A DNA stretch of 64,000 nucleotides from UBA6912 sp041611095 (GTDB taxonomy: Bacteria; Actinomycetota; Acidimicrobiia; Spongiisociales; UBA5794), in NCBI GenBank assembly GCA_041611095.1, contig JBFINP010000007.1, positions 1 to 64,000 of the forward strand, given 5' to 3'. A program made the translations under genes and the position numbers. How positions within the stretch are numbered: the first letter of the stretch is position 1; each line of letters begins with the position of its first letter. Shown here one piece after another: positions 57,249 through 64,000 of the stretch. Under the pieces are notes generated by a model. It was not told where the DNA came from and did no database searches. It was given only the letters and a program-made list of their open reading frames with translations.

Positions 57249-57284
57249 CATTTGGCAGCGATCACGCACACGGAGACGACGGCA

Positions 57285-58274
57285 GTGGACAAGAAGCGCA
57301 AGGTCTTCTCGGGGGTGCAGCCCACGGGCAACCTCCACATCGGCAACTACCTCGGAGCATTTCGCAACTGGGTCAAGCTCCAGGAGGAGTACGAGACGAT
57401 CTATTGCGTCGTGGACCTGCACGCGCTCACCCAGCCGATCGATCCGGGTGTTCTGCATGAGCAGCGTATCGACGTCGCCAAGGCGCTGCTCGCCGTGGGC
57501 ATCGATACCTCGAAGTCGCTGTTCTACCTGCAGAGCCAGGTCCCCCAGCATGCCGAGCTGCAATGGATCCTCGGCAGCCTCACGCCCACGGGCGTGCTCA
57601 ATCGGATGACGCAATACAAGGACAAGGTGGCGCAGGGGATCCCCGCCAACCTCGGTCTGTACGCCTATCCGGTCTTGATGGCCGCCGACATCCTGTTGCA
57701 CCGTTGTGACCTGGTGCCGGTCGGCGACGACCAGAGGCAGCACCTCGAGATGACCCGCGATCTCGCCGAGCGCTTCAACAACAGGTATGGAGACGTCTTC
57801 CCCGTCCCGGATGCACTGATCCCGCCGACGTCCGCCAGGGTCATGTCGCTCGTGGAGCCCACCGCCAAGATGTCGAAGTCCGACGAGAATCCGCGCAGCC
57901 GCATCCTCATCACCGATTCGGCCGACGACATCCGCAAGAAGATCAAGTCGGCGGTCACCGACTCCGATCCCGACGTGAGGTACGACTGGGACGACAAGCC
58001 CGGCATCTCGAACCTCTTGGAGATCATGGCCGATTGCACGGGGCGCACGATCGACGATCTCGTCGACGAGTACGCGGCGGGGGGCTACGGGCGGTTCAAG
58101 GAGGCCGTCGCCGAGGCGGTCGTGGCCGAGCTGGCCCCGGTGCGGCGGCGATTCATGGCCCTCGATGACGCCGAAGTGGCGCGGCTGATGCAGAAGGGAG
58201 CCCTCGACGCCCGCACGCAGGCCGAGGGCTACCAGCAACAGGTGCGCAAGGCGGTGGGCCTCGACGCCGTGTAG
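57285..58274 (+). CDS. trpS: Tryptophan-tRNA ligase
   Basis: 329 residues from GTG 57285, ten bases after GGAG. Class I synthetase: HIGH-type motif NLHIGNYLGAF (about 16-26), KMSKS motif AKMSKSDENP (about 195) and GDDQRQHLEMTRDLAERFN identify TrpRS. The open frame upstream runs through the attenuator and is not translated. Controlled by the Trp-codon leader, so its level should rise when charged tRNA-Trp is scarce. Confidence 0.96.
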   Translation: MDKKRKVFSGVQPTGNLHIGNYLGAFRNWVKLQEEYETIYCVVDLHALTQPIDPGVLHEQRIDVAKALLAVGIDTSKSLFYLQSQVPQHAELQWILGSLTPTGVLNRMTQYKDKVAQGIPANLGLYAYPVLMAADILLHRCDLVPVGDDQRQHLEMTRDLAERFNNRYGDVFPVPDALIPPTSARVMSLVEPTAKMSKSDENPRSRILITDSADDIRKKIKSAVTDSDPDVRYDWDDKPGISNLLEIMADCTGRTIDDLVDEYAAGGYGRFKEAVAEAVVAELAPVRRRFMALDDAEVARLMQKGALDARTQAEGYQQQVRKAVGLDAV

Positions 58275-58304
58275 GCGAGTCCGGTCGGGGGTTACGCTCG
58301 GCGA

Positions 58305-59180
58305 ATGGGCGTCGTTGAGCCGGCGAGCGCCTCCGAGTTCCTGGCTCGTGCCGAACCGCTGCTCGGCGCCAGCGAAGCCCGCCACAACCTCATCTACGGC
58401 ATCGCCGGCACGATGATCGCGGATCCCAGCGTGTACCCGGATCATGCGCTATGGATCGTCGAGGAGGGCGGCGTCCCCCTTGCGGCTGCGTTGCGGACTC
58501 CGCCGCGTCACGTCGTGGTAGCCGATGCGGTCGACGACGATGCGGTCGGCCGACTGGCGGCAGCGATCGCCGACCGCTATCCGCAGCTACCCGGGGCGGT
58601 GGGCAACGTACCGACGATCGACCACTTCACGTCGGCATGGACGGCATCGACAGGCATCCTCGCCGAGCTGACGATGGCTCAGGGCGTGTTTGCGCTCGAG
58701 CAGGTGGCGCCCGTCCCCGCCGTCCCCGGTGCTCCGCGGCCGATCCGACCGTCCGACGTGGACACGGTCGTCGAGTGGATCGGCGCCTTCGAGCGCGAGG
58801 TCGTTCCCGACGAGGCGACCGAGCGCGACCAGCTCATCGCAACGATCGAGCGACGCATCGCCGACGGCCACGTCTCCGGCCTCTGGCTGTGGGAGGCCTC
58901 CGGGGGTCCGGTGTCGCTGAGTGGATTCGGCGGCCCCACGCCGCATGGCATCCGGATCGGCCCCGTGTACACGCCTCCGGCGCATCGCGGCCGTGGCTAC
59001 GCCACGTCGCTCGTGGCCGCGCAATCCTCGTGGCTTCTCGCCCAGGGACGGCGCTTCTGCTTTCTCTACACCGATCTCGCCAACCCGACCTCGAACGACA
59101 TCTACCGGCGGATCGGCTACCGACAGATCGCCGAGGCGGCGCGGATCTCGTTCATCGGTCGGTCCGGAGGGGTTGGCTGA
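58305..59180 (+). CDS. GNAT-family acetyltransferase, two-domain type
   Basis: 291 residues. The C-terminal GNAT domain (about 145-285) has RIGPVYTPPAHRGRGYATSLVAA (CoA-binding RGRGYA) and FLYTDLANPTSNDIYRRIGY, as in proteins annotated 'predicted acetyltransferase'; the N-terminal half is a degenerate GNAT-like domain. ATG lacks a Shine-Dalgarno but TTACGC lies 10 bases upstream, fitting a leaderless start. Acceptor unknown. Confidence 0.82.
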   Translation: MGVVEPASASEFLARAEPLLGASEARHNLIYGIAGTMIADPSVYPDHALWIVEEGGVPLAAALRTPPRHVVVADAVDDDAVGRLAAAIADRYPQLPGAVGNVPTIDHFTSAWTASTGILAELTMAQGVFALEQVAPVPAVPGAPRPIRPSDVDTVVEWIGAFEREVVPDEATERDQLIATIERRIADGHVSGLWLWEASGGPVSLSGFGGPTPHGIRIGPVYTPPAHRGRGYATSLVAAQSSWLLAQGRRFCFLYTDLANPTSNDIYRRIGYRQIAEAARISFIGRSGGVG

Positions 59181-59190
59181 GGCGTGGGGT

Positions 59191-60438
59191 TCACGGTTCC
59201 CGCCGGTCTTCGACGGGTCGTGTCGCTCCTTCCGCAGAGTCTCCCTCCAGGTTCGCCTCCGCTTCGAGAAACCGGGCGATCCCGGAGACGACGTAGTGGG
59301 TTCGCAGCGAGTCGAGGACGTCGAACGCATGGTTGGCTCCGGGGACCTCGGCATAGCCCACGGGCTCGGCCGAAACCTCCCGAAGGGCCGCGACGAACTG
59401 GATGGCCTCGCGTGTGGGTACGACCGAGTCGGCGGCGCCGTGGACGACGAGGAAGGGAGGAGCATCGTCGCCGACCTGGTCGAGGGGTGACGCCGCCCGA
59501 TACCGAGCCCGGGCCTCCTCCTTGGCGGCTTTCATGAGCCCGCGAGCGACGATGGGCCACTCGTCACGGGTCCGGTTGCGATTCAGCAGGTCGTAGATGC
59601 CGTAGATGGGTACTGCGGCCTGGACCGAAGTGTCTGCGTCCTCGAAGCCCGGCTGGTACTCGGTGCGATTGCCCGTGAGCGCTATGAGGGCCGCCAGGTG
59701 CCCTCCCGCCGAACCGCCCGTCACGGCGATGAACGCTGGGTCGATGCCGAAGGGACGCCCCTCTTCCCGCATCCAGGCCAGAACCCGTTTGAGGGCGATC
59801 AGTTGGTCGGGGAAGGTGGCGGCGGGCACCAACGGGTACGACGCCGCCACACAGATCCATCCACGCTGCGCCATCCGGTGCAGCAGCGGTCGGGCCTGCT
59901 GCCTGCGATTGCCCCCGCGCCACGATCCGCCGTGGATCTGGAGCAATGCCGGAGCGGGTCCGTTTCTTTCCCATCCCCGGCGCCGGTACACGTCCAGGTG
60001 AAGGCCGGATGCGTACTCGAGGTCGTCGACGCGTTCGATGTCTCGATTGGTGCGGTAGGGGTACGCTGTGAGGATTCGCCGCCACTCGACGTGAGCGAAT
60101 CCCTCGCTGGGGACGCCGATCTCCTCGAGGGCAGCGGCCATCGCCTGCTTCGCCCGGCCGGCCCGGAACTGGATGACGGCATACCCGACCCACGTGGCAA
60201 CGGTGAGCGCAAGACCGATCCGCCCGGCCGAGTAGTCGAGGGCACCACGCCAAACGAGGTAGGCGACGAGGACCGCATGGATGGCGACGCGCACCGGCAC
60301 GGCCTCGGCCGTGAGCAGTGCGGGGAACCACCATGGGCGCAGGAGCGCATGGGCATCGGGGCGGGGCCCGCGCAGCGCGTTGATCGCCCCGACGAGGCCG
60401 AGGAAGCTGAGCAGGAACAGGATCAGTGCGGCGAGCAT
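59191..60438 (-). CDS. Membrane-anchored alpha/beta hydrolase (lipase/esterase, HSL-like)
   Basis: 415 residues. Two to three N-terminal helices (LAALILFLLSFLGLVGAINAL, VRVAIHAVLVAYLVW, IGLALTVATWVGYAVIQF) precede a hydrolase domain (from about 140): oxyanion motif LLQIHGGSWRGGN, nucleophile elbow AVTGGSAGGHLAALIAL (Ser about 249), VVHGAADSVVP with the acid and PGANHAFDVLDS with the His. Likely acts on ester lipids at the membrane. Convergent with the GNAT gene. Confidence 0.85.
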   Translation of the reverse strand: MLAALILFLLSFLGLVGAINALRGPRPDAHALLRPWWFPALLTAEAVPVRVAIHAVLVAYLVWRGALDYSAGRIGLALTVATWVGYAVIQFRAGRAKQAMAAALEEIGVPSEGFAHVEWRRILTAYPYRTNRDIERVDDLEYASGLHLDVYRRRGWERNGPAPALLQIHGGSWRGGNRRQQARPLLHRMAQRGWICVAASYPLVPAATFPDQLIALKRVLAWMREEGRPFGIDPAFIAVTGGSAGGHLAALIALTGNRTEYQPGFEDADTSVQAAVPIYGIYDLLNRNRTRDEWPIVARGLMKAAKEEARARYRAASPLDQVGDDAPPFLVVHGAADSVVPTREAIQFVAALREVSAEPVGYAEVPGANHAFDVLDSLRTHYVVSGIARFLEAEANLEGDSAEGATRPVEDRREP

Positions 60439-60498
60439 GATCTCCTGCTCGGTGGGCGACGCGCCGCACGCCCGTCGGGCGGGCGGCCGCTGGGGGCG

Positions 60499-61461
60499 TC
60501 AATCACCTGCCAGGTTGTCGTAGCGAAGCGAGCCCAGCCGGCCGGCGCGACTCAAGTCGTCGGGTTCGACGCCACCGACGAGCCGGCCACGTTTGTCGAC
60601 GACGGGGATTGGTGATCCCTCGAAGAACTCCTCCAGGCCGCGCAGGTCGGCGAGGGCGTCATACGCACTCGCGAGCGGTACCTGCTCCATGACCGCGCCC
60701 ACCTCGCTGTCGGGGTCGGCGGATGCCAGGGAGCTCATGCGGACCACGCCGACCAGCCGTCCCTCGTCGATGACGGCCTGGACTTGCTCCTCGGCGACGA
60801 GGCGGGCGTCGGCGACCCGGATGTGCGTCGAGATGCCGGTGAGTGGCTGCATGCGATGGAAGGCACGGAGGGGCTGGCTGCGGACGACGACGGCGCCCGC
60901 AGTCGCCGCCGCTGTGAGCCGCTGCCCTGGTCCGAGGAACTGGCGATGGAGCCACGAGCCCCCGGGTGCCCCCAGCACCAGCAGCGTCCCCGGTGGGAAG
61001 GTCGCCGCGAGGTCGGCGGCGCTCGACACCTCCTCGATGCGACCCGGCAGCCCGGAGGAGGCGGTTCCGTCGGCGACGGCCGCGGCCGCGATCCCAGCTC
61101 CCGAGGTCGTGCGGAATCCACTGACGACCTCGCCCGGGACACCGAGGGAGCCTGCAACGCGTGCGGCGACCACGGAGGCCAGCCGTGAGTGGGGTCCGCC
61201 GGCGACTGCGCCGACGACGAAACGAACCCTGTCCGGGTCGAAGTCGATGGGATTCGCCGTCGGCACCACGTCGAAGGAGCCACCGCCGGCCATGACGGCC
61301 AGGTCGGCGCAGTGATCCAGACAACTGCGCGCCGGTCCTCGGTCGGCGCGGATGGCGGCCTCGGTTGCCAGCAGCTCGGCCAACTCGCCACACCCGGAGC
61401 CGCGAGTCCACACGACGACCCTCGGATAGTCGTTCGGCCAGCTCCGAGCCGAGTATGGCAT
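60499..61461 (-). CDS. UspA-like plus CBS-pair protein
   Basis: 320 residues; start at MPYSARSWPND behind AAGGGGGG. Residues about 70-205 resemble a universal stress protein (VGAVAGGPHSRLASVVAARV, TLLVLGAPGGSWLHRQFLGPG with the nucleotide-loop pattern, GAVVVRSQP), and 210-315 are two CBS motifs (VADARLVAEEQVQAVIDEGR, PIPVVDKRGRLVGGVEPDD). A CxxxC pair (SCLDHC) sits at about 47-52. Probably binds adenine nucleotides; divergent from guaB3, suggesting a purine-status link (inference). Confidence 0.7.
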   Translation of the reverse strand: MPYSARSWPNDYPRVVVWTRGSGCGELAELLATEAAIRADRGPARSCLDHCADLAVMAGGGSFDVVPTANPIDFDPDRVRFVVGAVAGGPHSRLASVVAARVAGSLGVPGEVVSGFRTTSGAGIAAAAVADGTASSGLPGRIEEVSSAADLAATFPPGTLLVLGAPGGSWLHRQFLGPGQRLTAAATAGAVVVRSQPLRAFHRMQPLTGISTHIRVADARLVAEEQVQAVIDEGRLVGVVRMSSLASADPDSEVGAVMEQVPLASAYDALADLRGLEEFFEGSPIPVVDKRGRLVGGVEPDDLSRAGRLGSLRYDNLAGD

Positions 61462-61597
61462 TCGCCCCCCTTGGGACATCGCGTCCGGTGGCAGGGTACC
61501 GCACGCTGTGGACAAGTTGAGGGCTCCCCTTTGCCGCATCCGCGAGGTGGTACGCTCGCCGGGCGCTGGTGGTATTCCCGAAAGAGGCGGAGGACTC

Positions 61598-62755
61598 GTG
61601 GAGATCGAGATCGGCATCGCCAAGTCCGGTCGTCGTGCGTGGGGGTTCGACGACATCGCGATCGTGCCGTCCCGGAGGACCCGCGACCCCGACGACGTGT
61701 CCTTGCGTTGGGAGATCGATGCCTACGGATTCGATCTTCCGATGCTCGGTGCCGCCATGGACTCTTCGGTCAGCCCGGCGACGGCCATCGAGATAGGCCG
61801 GCTGGGCGGTCTCGGAGTGCTCAATCTCGAGGGTCTGTGGACTCGCTACGACGACCCGATGCCCGTCTTCGAGGAGATCCGCTCGCTCCCCGCGGACAAG
61901 GCCACCCGCCGCATGCAGGAGATGTACCGGGAGCCCGTGAAGCCGGAGCTGATCGGCCGGCGAGTGGAGGAGCTGAGGGCGGCGGACATCGTGACCGCCG
62001 CCAGCCTCACCCCACAGCACGTGGCCGAGCTGGCGCCGTACGCCCTCGACGCGGGTCTGCACGTCCTCGTGATCCAAGGGACCGTCGTGTCGGCCGAGCA
62101 CGTGTCGACGCGCAGCGAGCCGCTCGATCTGAACCGCTTCATCGCCGATCAGGACGTCCCCGTGATCGTCGGCGGTTGTGCCTCGTACGCCGGGGCTCTC
62201 CACCTGATGCGCACCGGCGCGGCGGGAGTATTGGTTGGCGTGGGCCCGGGGGCCGCTTGCACGTCTCGCGGTGTCCTGGGGATCGGGGTGCCCCAGGCAA
62301 CGGCCATTGCCGATGCCGCGGGAGCGCGCAGCCGTTACCTCGAGGAGACGGGCCGCTATGTACACGTCATCGCCGACGGAGGCATGCGCACGGGCGGTGA
62401 CGTCGCCAAGGCCATCGCCTGCGGCGCCGACGCGGTGATGATCGGATCGCCCCTGGCCGCCGCCTCCGAGGCCCCGGCCAGCGGCTATCACTGGGGGATG
62501 GCCACCTTTCACCCGACACTGCCTCGCGGCGCCCGCGTCGAGACGACAACGCTGGGCACCCTGGAGGAGATCCTCGTTGGTCCCGCGCACGAGAACGATG
62601 GTCGGCGCAACCTGTTCGGGGCGCTGCGCGTTTCGATGGCGACGACGGGCCACGCCAACGTCAAGGAGTTCCAGAAAGCCGAGGTGATGGTCGCACCAGC
62701 GCTGCAGACCGAGGGGAAGCGGCTCCAGCGCAGCCAGGGTGTGGGGATGGGATGA
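61598..62755 (+). CDS. guaB3: GuaB3 family IMP dehydrogenase-related protein
   Basis: 385 residues from GTG 61598 behind GGCGGAGG. VEIEIGIAKSGRRAWGFDDIAIVPSRRTRDP is the opening of the actinobacterial GuaB3 group; the core has LPMLGAAMDSSVSP, the catalytic loop GPGAACTSRGVLGIGVPQ (Cys about residue 224) and IADGGMRTGGDVAKAI. There is no CBS insert, unlike GuaB. Members act in guanine nucleotide interconversion (IMP dehydrogenase or GMP reductase-like). Overlaps guaA by 4 bases. An ATG/GTG further upstream (61508) was rejected for lack of similarity. Confidence 0.93.
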   Translation: MEIEIGIAKSGRRAWGFDDIAIVPSRRTRDPDDVSLRWEIDAYGFDLPMLGAAMDSSVSPATAIEIGRLGGLGVLNLEGLWTRYDDPMPVFEEIRSLPADKATRRMQEMYREPVKPELIGRRVEELRAADIVTAASLTPQHVAELAPYALDAGLHVLVIQGTVVSAEHVSTRSEPLDLNRFIADQDVPVIVGGCASYAGALHLMRTGAAGVLVGVGPGAACTSRGVLGIGVPQATAIADAAGARSRYLEETGRYVHVIADGGMRTGGDVAKAIACGADAVMIGSPLAAASEAPASGYHWGMATFHPTLPRGARVETTTLGTLEEILVGPAHENDGRRNLFGALRVSMATTGHANVKEFQKAEVMVAPALQTEGKRLQRSQGVGMG

Positions 62756-64000
62756 CGGCCGCTGCCGCCGGTCATGCGTCGGGCGGCGACTTCGACGGGG
62801 TTGTGGTCGTCGACTTCGGCGCCCAGTACGCCCAGCTGATCGCCAGGCGAGTGCGTGAGGCCCACGTCTACTCCGAGATCGTGCCGCGTACGGTCACCGC
62901 CGGCGAGATCGCGGCGTTGGGCCCGGTCGGAATCATCCTCTCCGGCGGCCCGGCGTCGGTGTACGCCGAGGATGCCTACGAGATCGATCCGGCGATCCTC
63001 GACCTCGGTATCCCCGTACTCGGCATCTGTTACGGCCACCAGGTGCTGGCCGCGGCGCTCGGCGGCACCGTGGCGCACAACGACGTGGCCGAGTTCGGGC
63101 GCACCGCGCTCGAGGTCGGTGACGGTGGCGTGCTCTTCCATGAACTGCCGGCGAGCCAGTCGGTGTGGATGAGTCACCGCGATGCGGTCACCGCCCCTCC
63201 GGCCGGGTTCCGCATCACGGCTTCGACCCCGGACGCTCCGGTGGCGGCGATGGAGGACCGGGCACGGGGGTTCTACGGTGTCCAGTTCCACCCCGAAGTG
63301 GCACACACCGATCGTGGTCAGGAGGTCCTCAAGCATTTCCTCTACGACGCCTGCCATGCCCGACCCAACTGGACACACGTAGGCATCATCGAGCAGGCGG
63401 TCGCCGAGATCCGGGACGCCGTCGGAGCCGGAAAGGTGATCTGCGGGCTGTCTGGAGGTGTCGACTCGTCGGTGGCGGCGGCCCTCGTCCACAAGGCGGT
63501 CGGTGACCAGCTCGTGTGCGTCTTCGTCGACCATGGTCTGCTGCGCAAGGGCGAGGCCGAGCAGGTGGAAGAGACGTTCCTGCGCAACTTCCACGTGAAC
63601 CTGGTCCACGTGAAGGCTCAGGACCGCTTCCTCGACGCCCTGGCCGGGGTCACCGACCCCGAGCGCAAGCGCAAGATCATCGGCGAGACCTTCATCCGGG
63701 TCTTCGAGGAGGTGGCCGCCGACGTCGCAGATGCCCGATTCCTCGTCCAGGGCACCCTCTATCCGGACATCATCGAGTCGGGCACGGCGGACGCCGCCAA
63801 GATCAAGAGTCATCACAACGTCGGCGGCCTACCCGACGACATGGAGTTCGAGCTGGTCGAGCCGCTGCGCGACCTGTTCAAGGACGAGGTACGTGCGATC
63901 GGGGAAGAGCTCGGGCTGCCCGAGGAGATCGTCTGGCGCCAGCCGTTCCCCGGCCCCGGCCTTGCGGTGCGCATCATCGGCGATGTGACGCAGGAGCGTC
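62752..64000 (+). CDS. guaA: GMP synthase (glutamine-hydrolysing), 3' end beyond window
   Basis: 416 codons visible. Amidotransferase domain: VVVVDFGAQYAQLIARRVRE, nucleophile Cys in LGICYGHQVLAAALGG (about 95), GVQFHPEVAHTDRGQEVL with His and Glu. ATP pyrophosphatase domain from about 222: VICGLSGGVDSSVAAALVHK P-loop, then VDHGLLRKGEAEQV, LVQGTLYPDIIESG and HHNVGGLPDDM. Converts XMP to GMP. ATGA overlap with guaB3; the reading frame is open at base 64000. Confidence 0.97.
   Translation, partial: MTAAAAGHASGGDFDGVVVVDFGAQYAQLIARRVREAHVYSEIVPRTVTAGEIAALGPVGIILSGGPASVYAEDAYEIDPAILDLGIPVLGICYGHQVLAAALGGTVAHNDVAEFGRTALEVGDGGVLFHELPASQSVWMSHRDAVTAPPAGFRITASTPDAPVAAMEDRARGFYGVQFHPEVAHTDRGQEVLKHFLYDACHARPNWTHVGIIEQAVAEIRDAVGAGKVICGLSGGVDSSVAAALVHKAVGDQLVCVFVDHGLLRKGEAEQVEETFLRNFHVNLVHVKAQDRFLDALAGVTDPERKRKIIGETFIRVFEEVAADVADARFLVQGTLYPDIIESGTADAAKIKSHHNVGGLPDDMEFELVEPLRDLFKDEVRAIGEELGLPEEIVWRQPFPGPGLAVRIIGDVTQER

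Noticed and set aside
57119..57260. T-box riboswitch upstream of trpS
   Set aside because: No T-box consensus or specifier stem is visible; a Trp-codon leader peptide explains the region better.
57162..57284. N-terminal extension of trpS through the attenuator
   Set aside because: The frame is open but crosses the terminator stem and T-run; the GTG at 57285 matches the TrpRS N-terminus and has a ribosome-binding site.

Overview
The window is a GC-rich, densely packed bacterial chromosome segment, almost certainly from an actinobacterium; a deep-branching class such as Acidimicrobiia is my best guess (inference). Support comes from the gene order (S10-spc-alpha ribosomal clusters, then truA-rplM-rpsI-glmM-glmS), the actinobacterial GuaB3 paralogue next to guaA, many GTG starts, frequent ATGA/GTGA/TGATG stop-start overlaps, and several starts that look leaderless. 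No tRNA, rRNA, CRISPR array or insertion sequence was seen.

Layout. 1-8043: tail of rplD, then rplW-rplB-rpsS-rplV-rpsC-rplP-rpmC-rpsQ-rplN-rplX-rplE-rpsN-rpsH-rplF-rplR-rpsE-rpmD-rplO. 8161-10822: secY-adk-map. 10928-16674: four genes foreign to a ribosomal cluster (alpha-glucan phosphorylase, then a minus-strand esterase / ATP-grasp / esterase operon). 16785-19840: a promoter with structured leader, a probable infA relic, then rpmJ-rpsM-rpsK-rpsD-rpoA-rplQ. 19885-26930: Nudix, DUF4097 lipoprotein, Yip1-like protein, truA, rplM-rpsI (with a second copy of the same kind of leader), glmM, a glmS ribozyme and glmS. 27147-35423: UspA-like gene, mug, acpS, and a coupled operon nnr-alr-P1 peptidase-family 4 UDG-tsaE-tsaB-rimI-tsaD. 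35428-40142: S41 protease and sulfatase-like membrane protein (minus strand), then CIRCE-groES-groEL. 40401-44731: small secreted, hydrolase, GerMN, GNAT, CoA-Nudix and SDR genes. 44744-49196: a ferric-type ABC transporter diverging from a DtxR/MntR-family regulator. 49198-57080: FMN-binding protein, NfuN-HEAT protein, cimA with an isoleucine-type attenuator, a channel-like protein, a PCuAC lipoprotein, a CBS protein, and a histidine kinase with two NarL-type response regulators. 57119-64000: trpS with a Trp-codon leader peptide attenuator, GNAT, lipase-like hydrolase, Usp-CBS protein, guaB3 and the 5' part of guaA.

The most notable content is regulatory RNA and cis control: a glmS ribozyme, two leader-peptide attenuators (trpS, cimA), a hairpin leader shared by the rpmJ and rplM operons, and a perfect CIRCE operator. 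Also unusual are repeat-bearing C-terminal extensions on L4 and S3, the apparent loss of infA from its usual place, and the glucan phosphorylase/ATP-grasp/esterase insertion at that same junction. All functions are read from motifs and gene order; no database search was possible.
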